Below, in pieces: positions 24,292 through 35,816 of a stretch of 64,000 nucleotides of DNA. The notes below the pieces were generated by a model that was given only the letters and a program-made list of their open reading frames with translations, was not told the DNA's origin and ran no database searches. Every line of letters starts with the position of its first letter. The stretch's first letter is position 1. The position numbers were made by a program, and so were the translations under genes. This DNA is from Nissolia schottii (lineage: Eukaryota > Streptophyta > Magnoliopsida > Fabales > Fabaceae). The stretch spans positions 559,948 through 623,947 of the forward strand of contig QANU01013978.1 in NCBI GenBank assembly GCA_003254905.1. Reading direction: 5' to 3'.

Positions 24292-24829
24292 GGTGGTGTT
24301 TGATACTAAAGATAGAGGAACATAAATTTTCTTTGCCTCTATCCCCCTAAACCCTCTAGTACCAAACGCAATTGTTTGGTTACTTATACATGACACAAAT
24401 ACAAAGACACGAGGACACAAAATCTTGTTTGGTTATGGAGACAGATACAAAAACTTGTGTTTCAGAATAGAAAATTAGTAGCTGGGACACGGAGATAACA
24501 TTTTAATGAAATTTTTTTCTTTTAATTTTGCCCATGACATATTTTTTTATTGGCAATTTTACCAAAAACATATGAAAACAACAAGTCCAACCATTCACCA
24601 CCACTAATGAATTGTGTCTTATATACCATCATCAAACAAAATACAAGACTTACTTTATGTCTTTGTCTCCATGTTTCTATGTTTGTGTTGTGCTTATTTT
24701 TGTGTGGTGGCTTTTAGAACTCCGTAATAGTGTTCCTTCCCTGTCATTTTGTCTGGTGTGGTGGTAATAAAATTGTCATTGTAAAATAAAAATTAAAAAA
24801 AAAAAAAAAACTAAACGCAACCTGCAACC
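24292..24829. mobile_element. PIF/Harbinger-type MITE, copy 3
   Basis: Termini GGTGGTGTTTGATACTAAAG (left) and GGTTGCAGGTTGCGTTTAGT (right, reverse strand) are flanked by TAA at 24289-24291 and 24830-24832. ACACAAAATCTTGTTTGG and similar words link it to the copies at 20.7, 21.1 and 59.4 kb. A poly(A) run near the right end is internal. No coding frame. Confidence 0.65.
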
Positions 24830-25345
24830 TAAGTGTTAGTCATGATTTTAGTTCAATTTTTGCTTCAGCCAATCCTTGTGGTTAATTTGTACCCAAAGTC
24901 TAATGTACAATTTCGATAAGAACATGTGAAAACTATTTTCCATGATTCACCAAGCCCCATATAAACATGGCATGGTTTTAGGGAGCTGCTCTCATTTTCT
25001 TGTTATGTTTCACCAAGTATTCTCAGAACTATGAATTGAATCATCATAACAAAAAATTAGGTCTTGTCTTCCCCTTTCTGGTTCATGGTAACTAGACTAG
25101 GGAATTTGAGTTATCAAACATTTTTGATGAAGAGATGAGTAGAATCTGAAGCAAGCAAGGAAATCTTATATGTTGGGATTGTAAAATTAGAAAAATACCA
25201 ACTTGAGTGCAAATGAAGTTAAGTGGTAAATATCATTATCTTTTTGTTTTACTATGAAAAGTTTTCAGAATCAACCTATAATAACAAACAAAGATTTCTT
25301 CAGAAAAGAAGGGGCAAGTGTTATCTTGATATTATAAAAGTTATC

Positions 25346-25625
25346 TAGATCTTATTTCTAAGTAATGCGGGACACTAACACTCCATTCACGCCCAAGATT
25401 GAACATCTAGTGTGTGAAATTTGCAGGACGAACATCTGCGAATGGTATCAGAGTCCACCCACAAATGTCTAGTCCTACAAACTTTACGCACCAGATACTC
25501 AATATATATTGAACATGAGAGGGTGCATTAAGTTCCACATTACATAAAGATAAAGCCTAAATAGCCTTTGTAAGTCCAAAACAATCTTTCCCGTTGAGCT
25601 ACGGTTGAGTTAAGCCAATGCAATA
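25346..25625 (+). mobile_element. TRIM-like miniature LTR retrotransposon, truncated
   Basis: TGGTATCAGAGT at 25443-25454 is an almost perfect primer-binding site for initiator methionine tRNA. It follows an LTR-like 3' end (CACGCCCAAGATTGAACATC). About 80 bases later a second LTR start appears, with AAGTTCCACATTAC, TAGCCTTTGTAAGTCCAAA and GGTTGAGTTAAGCC. These words match the TRIM-like element at 5.6-5.98 kb. The first LTR is truncated. Confidence 0.65.
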
Positions 25626-27900
25626 CTAATAATTATCATTTATAAAAGTTGTCTTCGTTTGGTAAGCAAATATTATTAGTGACTCGTCCCCAACTTTGTC
25701 TATAGACATGTTCCATGTGACACTTCAGAATATGCCATAAACTACGTTAAGAACTTTGAAATTCTAAGAAAGGTTTATTTATGAATCACAAGCTTGCAAT
25801 ATGTGGCTAGGTTGAATGGTTTCTTATCATAATCGACATATATGGATCTCAATATATCTTGGAGTGTTCAAATAAAGGGGACACAATCTATTCAGATAAT
25901 AATTATAAACAATCATTGGATGACAGAATCAGACAATAACCATACACCCCTCACATAGATAGGTATATAGCATTAGCTCAATATAATCCCTTCTAAATTA
26001 TTGTGTTGATCACGTCTATAAAGATTTGCTTTCGTTAAATTACAAAGGAAAATATTCTAGAAAGCATAGCTTTCTTAACGTCTACAATGTGTCTAGCACA
26101 GTCACACAGCTTTTGAAGAAGCTGAATGATTAGTTTCAATATAAAACAAACAAACAAAACACTCTTTCAATGTGGTGAAATTTTATAAGCTAATAATCAC
26201 TTCTCTAATAATACAACTTACCATCCAAGAGCCAATAAAATTATTGACTTACCTGATCAGTCTTTTGCACATGTATCACCGTGATTTGAATTTAATTTTT
26301 TTTAAAAATAATCTATATCTTTTCTCTCAACCTAAACTTTAGTTCCCCTAAAAATAATATCATTAAGTTTGATTTAGAGAATCTTTTCCTTTTTTACATT
26401 TTTTGTACCTGGAAGATCAACAGCTTCATTACATATTCTAAAATAATCATGATTCCAAACATTATCTTTTATAATTGTTTGAAGGAGATAATTGCAACAT
26501 GAAAAGAAAAGGGGGGGGTCATCCTCAAATACAAACTTGAATTATGCAAATTAAGACAATATTGGTAACCACCCCTTGACCATTAGATGCAGCCTTATCT
26601 TTTTCTTTATTTATTTTTTTTTTCAATTTGGCTGGCTGAGTCATGTGGTAGACGAGAGAGTAATATGAAACGTTTTACATATTGCAATTTCATTTAAAAG
26701 TCTAATTGCTAAATACAGCTAAGCAGAAAAAAAGCCAAACCAAAGAAAAGATCATTCAAAGAGAGTTTGAGGACATATTTCTAAGGAGTGTGTGCTCCCT
26801 ATTTCATGAACAAAGTGTGCTGCTCGAAACTTTATTAGTGGTTCTGTTTCGTACACTATTTGGGAAAAAAAGGATAGAGAAAGTGTAGGACATTACAATT
26901 ATTAGTGCATATTCTCACTCAATTTTAAGTGGAGATTATCAAATAGAATTGGAACTTGGCAACTGCATCAAAAATTTGGATAATTGCAAATAAAAATAGT
27001 GCTTCCATCAAACTTTTTCCCTCTTTGGTATGAATGTTTATAGTTATACACTTATACCAATGAGCTAACATGTAAAAAGTACACAAGATTATGTGCAAAA
27101 TATTTGGTGACACCATTATTTGTTGGAAAATTTGAGATTGTGTGATCAAGCTGAAGCTAGTTGCAACTCTCAAAAATTATATTTAGGACCTGCTTCTTAT
27201 GTACACTTAATTTCCAATAGAGGTTTAATTATTTCCCCCAAAAAAAAGCCTTGTTGTGAAATATGATTGAGGATCATTGGGATATGATAAGGAAATTAAA
27301 TGAAATTAGTTTCTTAGAAATTCGGGGAAAAGCACATGTGAGAGCTATATTTTTCCATGCATGGTTGAAATGCAATGAAACATGGCATGCTTCTTGGGTG
27401 CCGCTGTTTGTTTTAAATGTTGTCTTCCAAGAAAGTGTTCATGGGAAAGTTGAAGTCAATTTGAAAAACAGACGATGATTGATCAGACCAGAAAGAAGTG
27501 AATAATATAATTAATCTTCTATTTTCCGTTTTCTCTGGTTCAAGGAAGGTAGACTAGATTTTCTGCAAACATATGAAATTAAAACATGTTCCTGTAATTT
27601 CAACATTTGGTCTTTGAATATCCAAAGATAGTAGGAGCATTGGTTAAAATTTGTATGTGGAATAGGGGATATAAAATACTATATTTCAACGTTGATTTCA
27701 GTTAATAAGAGTGCTTAAACCAGATTAACTGTTAATAATGACCAGAACTGCTCATATACACTACATATATAGAATCCAATTACTTCTGATTTTGTCCGTG
27801 CAATTATGTTCAATAAATTGAAGTCATTTAACATTCTCACTAACCGAATCTGTTCAACGTTTGTTCTTTGGGTGTAACAAATATGGTCTTTTGTGGTGGG
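25626..27900. other. intergenic DNA, no gene recognised
   Basis: AT-rich sequence. Short open stretches at 26706-26888, 26925-27173 and 27263-27478 show no domain, no consistent codon pattern and no promoter, so no gene is called. Confidence 0.5.
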
Positions 27901-27904
27901 AGAT

Positions 27905-28132
27905 TTCATGGTGTAGTCCCCTGAAGCCTGATGTCTTCTTCTCGGTGTGGTGTGGGGTCAAGCTCTTCGGCACAAGTAAGAGTCTTTGGATCACGCTTTT
28001 TTATGTGGTTGTTTGATCTATTTGGAATGTCAAGAACAAATTGGTATTTGATAATGCTCAACCAAATTGGGTGTTGGAGAAATGGTAAGTGAAGGCCTGA
28101 CTTGGCTTTTGGATGAAAGGATGGGATGATAA
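27905..28132 (+). mobile_element. LINE fragment, left part, cut by an LTR retrotransposon
   Basis: The plus strand encodes SIWNVKNKLVFDN followed by WVLEKW and AWLGFWMKGW. This is the segment between the RT zinc-binding and RNase H parts of plant LINE ORF2 (typical W-IW--RN--VF spacing). One stop interrupts it. The frame is cut at 28132, where the LTR element begins. The 3' continuation probably resumes at 31377. Confidence 0.55.
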
Positions 28133-29463
28133 TGCACTTAATGCTAGCAAATGTATTAGTCGTGGTAAGTAATAGTGAGTCTTTCTAGGGACTCGAGTTG
28201 TTGTACCCATAAGGACTGAGTAACTACGTTATTTTACGAACGCATGTGCTCTTAGTTGTTTGGATGGTGTTTTGGGGATTTTTAATTAATTATGCAAATA
28301 TAAGAAAAACAATTTAATGAAAGAAATTAAACAAGAGCAGTTAAATATTTGAAGAATTCAAATGAGGAAAGGCGTTAGGACACTTGACTTCCATTACTCC
28401 CACCTATGTTGCTAGTTACTAATCCTATCCAATATATATGATTAATGGTTGGGGCTAGTGGTTACTAACCTCTCTCGAGGTCAAGTAGCCCTCCTAGTCT
28501 AGGTTGACCACACTTATATGTTAAGAGATCTAAACCTATTCTAAGATAATATCTTAAGAGGTCTAAACCTATTCTAAGGGTATTATTCCCTAATCTAACA
28601 GATCATGGCAAACCCTCTCGGTGAGACGTTCAACCTATGATTTTCTAAACCTCATCCTATATCACAATGTCTCTCTCTAGTCTCATGCAAGGATACAAAC
28701 TACATATATGGTGATCAAACATACAAATAGTGCAATAATAATCGAATAACAAACGTTAACCAGACAAAACCTTAATTGTATAGAAATTAACAGGTTTACA
28801 ACATAGTCGATGGAGAATTTTTATCCATGCCCTAACTAGAGAAGAAATACAAACATAGATGAGAAAGGGAGAAGATACATAAGAGAAATAAAAAAGGATG
28901 AACTCTCAATTGATTCAGGAGATCAATGGAGTCTCCTTGAGTCTTCTAACTCTCCTAGGGTTGCCTCTTCACTCCATTTCATGCCTATACTCCTTCAGGT
29001 CGAAGTGCTAATGTTCTATTTATAGAGGAGCTTCAAAGGTTTTAAAATTCCTTGTTTTTTATAGTGGAGGCCGCCTGCTCGAGCAGGCGTAAGTGTTGCT
29101 CAAGCGACCCATGTGAATTTGCAAATTGTTTTTTTTTTTTTGCATTATTGTGCACTTAAGCTCTTTTTTATTGCGTTGGAGCATTCTCTAAGTCATCATT
29201 CTTCATATTTCTTGCTTTTTTTGGCTCCTAAGCTTCCCAACTCTTCATGGTTTCCTCCAATAGGCATATTGTACCTAAAAAACATCCAAAAATACCAATT
29301 TCCACCTATCATGTCTAAATTGTTTGTTTATGCAACCTAAGTGAATTTCTATATGAATGCATGTAAAGGTAACCTATTATGCAACTAAACTTCCTAAAAA
29401 CTACATGAATTATCAAGTAAAAGGAACTCTAATTGGAGAGTTATCAAATGTCAAATACTCTCA
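28133..29463 (-). repeat. 3' LTR of the coding-less retrotransposon
   Basis: Near-full-length match to 30029-31376, with scattered substitutions and small indels throughout. That indicates an insertion old enough for the two LTRs to have diverged visibly. A GCCTGCTCGAGCAGGC palindrome lies near 29073. Confidence 0.85.
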
Positions 29464-29800
29464 AGCTACAACGCTCCTAGCGCACTAGAGCGGCACGACG
29501 AAGTCGATGTTGTAGCATTCCTAGTGCGCTGCAGCAATGCGGGGGAGAAGTTCCACATCGAATAGTGTATCTAGAGGCTTCTTGAGCTCCCCCTGTAAAT
29601 AGAAGCCTCCCTTGAGTGTTTTTACTTGCTAATTCACTCGGAGAGCTCTGAAGGTTGTGCTTTGAGTGCAAACTTTCTCTCAAGCTCTTGTTGTGGTGGA
29701 GGCGGGGTTCTGGATGTTTGTGGTCTGAGTGAACCTCTTCTTTGAAGCGGTCTCCCTTGATTTCTTCAGCTTTTTTCAACCTTCTATCTTTACAAAACCT
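29464..29800 (+). mobile_element. nested fragment of a second LTR family
   Basis: This block resembles 60340-60560, the promoter part of the solo LTR. Shared features are CTCCTAGCGC/ATCCTAGCAC next to GCTGCAGC words, TGTAAATAG/TATAAATAG, and then GAGTGTTTTTACTTGCTAAT and AACTTTCTCTCAA. It points the opposite way to the host retrotransposon and fills most of its shrunken interior. The minus-strand open frame here is incidental. Confidence 0.6.
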
Positions 29801-30028
29801 TTGCTCGGTAAGATCAATGTCAGTGTCGAGTGGCAAAACTTGGTGGTATCTGTGCATACACTCTGAAACACACTAATACACCCGTGAAGGTCACTAGAAA
29901 TAAAAGTTTAAAAGCTAAAAGAATAAAAATAACAATAAAATAAATAAGAAAATAAAGAAAACTAAGTCTACCTAATATTATAAAATAGTAGTAAGGCCTA
30001 GTCCTCGGTAATGGTGCCAAAAACTTAA

Positions 30029-31376
30029 TGCACTTAATGCTAGCAAGTGCACTAGTTGTGGCAAGTAATAGTGAGTCTTATTAGGGACTCTGGTTATCGT
30101 ACCCATAGGGGCTGATTAACTACGTTATTTTATAAATGCAAACACTCTCAATCGTTTGTATGGTGTTTTGGGGATTTTTAATTAATTATACAAATAAAAG
30201 AAGAACTATTAAATGAAAGCAATTAAACAAAAGCAATTATATATTTGAAGAATTCAGATGAGGAGATGTTTTATGACACTTGACTTTTATTACTCCCGCC
30301 TATGTTGTTGTTTACTAGTTCTATCTAATTATGAGAATTATCTATGATTATTGGTCAGGGTTAGTGGTTACTAGCTAGCCTCTCTCAAGGTCAAGTAACT
30401 TTCTTAGTCTAGGTTGGTCACATTAATCTCTTAGGAGGTTTAAACCTATTCTAAGGGTAATATGCCCTATCACACAACCACACAGATTGCAGTAAACTCT
30501 CTCAGTGAGACACTCAACCTATGATTTGCTAAACATCGTCCTATCTCACAATCTCTCTCTTAAGTCTCATGCAAGGATACAAACTACCTATATGGTGATC
30601 AAGCATTCAAATAGTGCAATAGTAATCGAATAGCAAACTTTACAAAAAAAAAATCTTAATTGGATAGAAATTAATAGGTTTACAACATAGTCAACGGAGA
30701 ATTTCCGTCCATGCCCTAACTAGAGAAGAATTAGTTCATGATAAGGAGAAGAACTACAAACATATATGAGAAAGGGAGAAGATACATAAGAGAAATAAAA
30801 GAAAAGAAGATGAACTCAATTGATTCGGGAAATCAATGGAGTCTCTTTTAGTCTTCTAACTCTCCTAGGGTTGCCTCTTCATTCCAACTCGTGCCTATGC
30901 TCCTTTGGGGTCAAAGTGCTAATGTTCTATTTATAGAAAAGCTTTAAGGGTTTGAGAAATCCTTTTTTTTCTACAATGAAGGCCGCCGGCTCGAGCAGGC
31001 ATAAGTCTTGCTCGATCGGCTCATGTCAATTCGTGAATTGTATTTTTTTTTATCTACTTCACTGTGCGTTGGAGCACTTCTTGCAGCGTTGGAACGTTCT
31101 TTGAGCTATCATTCTTCATATTTCTTATTTTTCTTGCCACCTAAGCTTCCCAATCCTTCATGGCTTCCTCCAATAGGCATATTACACCTAAAAAACACCT
31201 AGAAATATTTATTTCCACTTAACATGCTTAAATTGTTAGTTTATGCAACCTAAGTGAATTTTTATATGAATACGTGCAAATGCAACCTATTATGCAACTA
31301 AAATGCCTAAAAACTGCATGAATAAGAAAGCAAAATAAACTCTAATTGGAAAGTTATCAGATGTCAAATACTCTCA
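30029..31376 (-). repeat. 5' LTR of the coding-less retrotransposon
   Basis: The partner of the repeat at 28133-29463. The corresponding palindrome region near 30987 reads GCCGGCTCGAGCAGGC. It lies next to the primer-binding site at 30002-30019, which fixes it as the 5' LTR on the minus strand. Confidence 0.85.
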
Positions 31377-31920
31377 ATCACAAGATCCTAATCAACTTAG
31401 AAAATAGAGATTCTAGTGAGGAACTCATTAACGGGCTTTTTCTAGTGGCTTGTGACTTTTGGCCCCTGTTTGGATTGGCTTCTAAAAAAAACACTTTTTA
31501 AAAAAATAATAAGTGTATTATTTAAAAAAAAAATGTATTTTTTTTAAAACATTGCAAAATATCACTTTTTTTTCCTTGAAAGTTTAGAAGAATTTACTTC
31601 TAAAAAAAAAGTGAAAGAATGTGTGATTCTTAAAAGAATCATCGTGTAATTGTAGACTAAATCTCTTAAAAAAAAAGTTATACTTAAAAATATAATTAAG
31701 ATAAATACTTTTTTGAAATCAATTTAAACGGGTCCTTTGTGATGCTCATATCCCTACTCATGCCTTATTTGATGTTTCTAGTCTGCTTTCGGCTTGACTT
31801 GTGTGTTTGGCTCTCTGCTTGGCTCCACTCTGCTTGCCCTGTGATTGGTTAGATGAATCTTATCTTCTTTGTTTTTTTTTTTCTTTCTTGTGTTCTTTGT
31901 TTTATGTAATGTATTAGCGT
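31377..31920 (+). mobile_element. probable LINE continuation, 3' part, interrupted by a MITE
   Basis: After the LTR element and a 275 bp MITE, the plus strand has DAHIPTHALFDVSSLLS (about 31742) and then a T-rich trailer with poly(T) and TATGTAATGTATTAGC near 31905. Position and composition fit the 3' trailer of the LINE broken at 28132. The protein evidence is weak. Confidence 0.35.
31461..31735. mobile_element. PIF/Harbinger-like MITE
   Basis: The left terminus GGCCCCTGTTTGGATTGGCTTC and the right terminus (reverse strand) GGACCCGTTTAAATTGATTTC are inverted copies, flanked by TTT on both sides. The interior is A/T-homopolymer rich with no frame. The family resembles the GGnnnnGTTTGG group at 20.7-24.8 kb but is not the same subfamily. 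Confidence 0.6.
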
Positions 31921-33170
31921 AACAAATGTGACTTTGTTGACTCTGCTTTTCGTTTGTTCTTATGAAACTCTGTCAGTTGCTCGTCTTCTCCTTAGAAGGC
32001 TGGAGTGCTTCTTTTCATTTAAAAAAGAGAGAAAATTACCATTCTCACTATGTTAGCCTTCTTTCCTTTGTATTCAAGTACGAGAATAACAATCATCGAC
32101 TTGATTTATTAGCCCAAATTTGGGCCCAATGCACCCATCACGAGTCGGGTTAAACCCGAAGCCCAAATTGAGTCAGCTTGTGGAGCACCCAAACCCGTGC
32201 CTCTCCTTGAGTGGCTTAGACTATTATGCCCCTTAAAATTAAAACCTATCTGATTTTTGTTGTTGCTAAGTATATCTATTATTCTATTAATTAACCCAAA
32301 TTGGATACGGACATACATGAAAAGAGCCACCTACAGTTTACTGAGACTCTAACAATATCTGATTTATACATAAAAGATGAATTACACTAAAACTTTTTTA
32401 AAACAAATTTAATGAGATAAACTCCTTGATTGTTTAAAATTAATCTTATTAATTAGAGAAGATAATATGCTTATGTATAATTAAAGCAATTACTCATTAC
32501 CATTTTTATAAATATCACGTTCACCATATAAATAACTTTTATTTTAATCATAATAATACACCGAATACATATTGACTTGAACATTAGAGGATGTGGAAGT
32601 GCACTTCCACCGAAAATGAGTACAAGGCTCGTTCCCAACCCTCTCAATCAACAGGTAACCCGAAATTACCCTTTAGCTATTTCAGTACAATGACGACTTT
32701 CTTTGATTTTCCTCGTCGAAACATTATCACGTTTCACAATTTTTTTATTCTAAGACAACAATCTGACAACCAACTTTAAAAAAGAATGGTACTATTAGTA
32801 AAATGAAGTATGGTGTGACGTTAAACCAATCATTCTAGACGGAATGATTAATCTTTGACCAAGTCGCTTTCGATGATGATTAAGACAAAAACAGAATACA
32901 ACCCTCACACAGCAAAAACAACAAAATCAAATTTCCGTTGCTACTAGCACTATTCTATGCATGCATTTTTCCACCTTTCGGCTGCTCAATTGATTAATAT
33001 TCGGATCCCAATAAACAACAAAGTCATGATTATGACATACTAGTTACTAACAAAAGCAGGTTCTAGAAGGGTGGTGGAATTCTTGCCTCTCTAACAAGCT
33101 ATATTTATTTTAACAAACAAAATTAGGTTTTTTTTTTACCTTTCCGTGGCTTTGAAAAATAAAATTTTTC
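31921..33170. other. intergenic DNA, no gene recognised
   Basis: A GC-richer patch at 32110-32230 holds GGGCCCAA and GGGTTAAACCCG words. Open frames here are short and unrelated to known proteins. Confidence 0.45.
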
Positions 33171-33176
33171 AAAATG

Positions 33177-33450
33177 TGGACAGTTTAAATTAATTACAGA
33201 TGTATGAGATTTTGGGGCTAAAATCGGTCTAGGAGGTGTCGATTTCAGCCCCCCAAATTTTTTTTTATTTTTTTTAAATAGGAGCTGAAATCGGCCCGAA
33301 ATTTATTTTTTTTAAAAAAAGGGGCTGAAATCGGATGAACAGTACCCGATTTCAGCCCTGGGAATTTTTTTTAAAAGGGGCTTAAATCGGTTACTGTTCA
33401 CCCGATTTCAGTCCTGTCAACCATACATTTGTAATTTCCTACATTACCCC
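33177..33450. mobile_element. foldback element with repeated GAAATCGG motifs
   Basis: TTAATTACAGATGTATGAG on the left and CATACATTTGTAATTT on the right are inverted copies. Between them the word GCTGAAATCGG, or its inverse CCGATTTCAGC, occurs about seven times in both orientations, separated by A/T homopolymers. The larger element at 53.3-55.4 kb has the same design. Non-coding. Confidence 0.6.
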
Positions 33451-33855
33451 ATATATCTGAATTTTAACTCATTTAAACCCATGTAAATGTATTTTTTCCA
33501 CAAAATTACGGAAAATATCATTCTGACAATATTGAGAAATAAAGTATTGAATGTTATTCTTTCTTTTAATAGATGCATTTTTATAAGAAATCAAACTATT
33601 TGTCACTCGTTTAAAAGTTTGTTGGTCTCTTCAACTATGTGCTATGTTTATTTTAATAAAAGAATTACGAGAAATATTATCTTATAATTTTAAAAAATAA
33701 AACATTAAACATTATTTTTCCTTTAATAATTATGTTTTATAGAATCAATTTATATTTTGATCGTTGCGAGGAATCCACCAATTTGTCACTTGTCCAAGAG
33801 TTTGTTTCTCTCTGCAACTACAAACTATATTGGTCATAAAAAATTATTTACGTAT

Positions 33856-34153
33856 GGGTTAATTAAGTTTTTAATCCCTGTAATATGAAAAAGTTTGGTT
33901 TTAGTCCTTCATGATAAGTTTTAGTCCCTGTAAAATGTGAAAATTTGATTTTGGTCCCTGTGGACAGTTGGTGATGGACAGTGATGTAGAAATTGTCCTT
34001 GATGATGGGTTAACTGACACGTCATCATCGCCTATCACCAACTGTTCACAGGGACCAAAATCAAATTTTCACATTTTACATGGACTAAAACTTATCATGA
34101 GGGACTAAAACCAAACTTTTTCATATTATAGGGACTAAAAACTTAATTAACCC
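33856..34153. mobile_element. Mutator-type foldback MITE with perfect 9 bp target duplication
   Basis: The two ~125 bp arms are almost perfect inverted copies (GGGTTAATTAAGTTTTTA ... TAAAAACTTAATTAACCC), with a ~45 bp spacer containing GACACGTCATCATCGCC. Identical nonamers TTTACGTAT flank the element (33847-33855 and 34154-34162). Duplication length and foldback structure identify a Mutator-type MITE. Long arms and an intact duplication point to a young copy. A transcript would fold into a long hairpin. Confidence 0.9.
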
Positions 34154-34162
34154 TTTACGTAT

Positions 34163-35816
34163 AATAAAATGTTTGGCGGTTGAGCAAACGAGGTTTGGGT
34201 GACTCAGCTAAGACCTAAAGCTTTTCTTGTAGATCGGGTTCTAGATGTTCGGTAATCCTCCTGCATACATCATCAATCTTGCTTAAGAATAAATCATTAA
34301 ATCAATTCTTAAAGTGTGTAATATCAATTAAATTTATTTTCATAATTTTAAATTTATCAAATTCATTTTTATTTTAAAAAAATGTTAATCAAATTAGTTA
34401 TTTTACATGTTTATTTCAATGACTAATTTAATTGATATTTGTGAACTATATAAGGATGAATTTGATCGATTTTAAATTATAAAGACAAATTTGATTGATA
34501 TTACAAATTCTAATAACTGATTTTATGTTTTATTCTATAGTAGAACTAGCTACATAAAGTTTTTTTTGAAATGATAAAATATTTATAAACGTAAATTGAT
34601 ATTATAATGTATAAATTGGGTATGTTAACGTTAATTCTAATTGTAAGGTTTTGTTTATTCTTTTTCAGTTGTAGGAAAATACTTTTGGTGGAGACAAACC
34701 CAGAAATGCCTTCTAATAAGGAGACACGTGTACAAAGTGACACAAATGACAAGGGGCACCACCGTAAAAGAGCAGGACCCACTCTACAATGCATTTGCCA
34801 TGTGCTGTTTTCCTCTCAAACGCAACCCTTCCAATTTCCCTAGTTTAAATAAATAAAATTGGTACCGAATAAAATAAAATAAAATCGCTCTTTCATTGAT
34901 TGTGAGTACTTTTTAAAACAGGAGATGTGGAGAATCGGATCATGTAACCACGATTTAAATCTTCTAAGCATATGTTTGATGTTTGATAATTTAGTATATT
35001 TAGTATAGCATCTTTACTAGAACGAAAAAGAAAAAAGATTTTTTTTTATAAACTAAAATTATGTGAGACAAGCAATTTCAGAGGATTGAACAACGTTGAG
35101 TTAATTTTTCTACAGAACATCAATTTTTGTTCTAAGAGTTATAATTTTAAATAAGGCTAAGGATTTATTACAATATCTTGATCTTATATATGTACACACG
35201 ATAACTTTTTTAGAATAATAGGTATATATAATCTGAAACGCAATTCACATGGCTTTTCTTTAATATATGACTTAATTAATGATCCACATATCATGGAACT
35301 AAACTGATCCATTTTTTGAGTATATTATTCTTCGACTAAACCTTGACACATGTATAAATATATATACATGTGTGTGTATGCCATCAAGCTATTCGGTTAA
35401 ACAATAACTCAAACGATTAATTTATATCAATTCCTTTTACTTTAATAAGTTAAATGACAAATATTTACACTATAAACATTATATATACAGTATTTTTAAA
35501 AAAATATTGTCAATAATTAAAGAGTAAACTCCCAAATAAGCTAAAAGTAAAAGAACTGTTATCCTTATTTTTCTCAGCCCTTTTCCTATTATTCTTGTGT
35601 TTTTGTTCCCCTTTGTAGTGTTTTTTTTTCCTTTTATAGTTGTATTTTTTTTCTTTGTGGTGTTTTCTTTTCTTTTTATGATTGATTTCGTTTCTCTTTG
35701 GGATATTTTGTTTATAGGAATCTTACAGATGAAAAAGATATTCAGATTTGTCATATAAGAAAGTATATTGTATTTTTCAAGATGCAGCACTGGTAGTGTT
35801 GATTTTTGATACGAAA
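34163..35816. other. intergenic DNA, no gene recognised
   Basis: A patch at 34720-34840 contains GACACGTGTAC (a G-box-like ACGTG core) and is less AT-rich, but no gene follows. A T/C-rich stretch at 35575-35700 produces a lysine-rich false frame on the minus strand. Confidence 0.45.

Larger units (their letters stand above)
28133..31376 (-). mobile_element. LTR retrotransposon without coding domains
   Basis: Two ~1.33 kb direct repeats (28133-29463 and 30029-31376) flank an interior of only 565 bp. On the minus strand each LTR starts TGAGAGTATTTGACAT and ends AAGTGCA. Nine bases after the 5' LTR (which lies at the higher coordinates), TGGCACCATTACCGAGGA (30002-30019) matches a primer site for aspartate tRNA except for four G-to-A changes. 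Aspartate-tRNA priming is typical of Athila/Tat-type Ty3-gypsy elements. No gag, protease, RT or integrase is present, so this is a deletion derivative or a non-autonomous element. No matching 5 bp target duplication was found. Confidence 0.85.

Noticed and set aside
29477-29857. 126-codon open frame on the minus strand
   Set aside because: It lies antisense in an LTR fragment. The matching block at 60.3 kb does not keep the frame.
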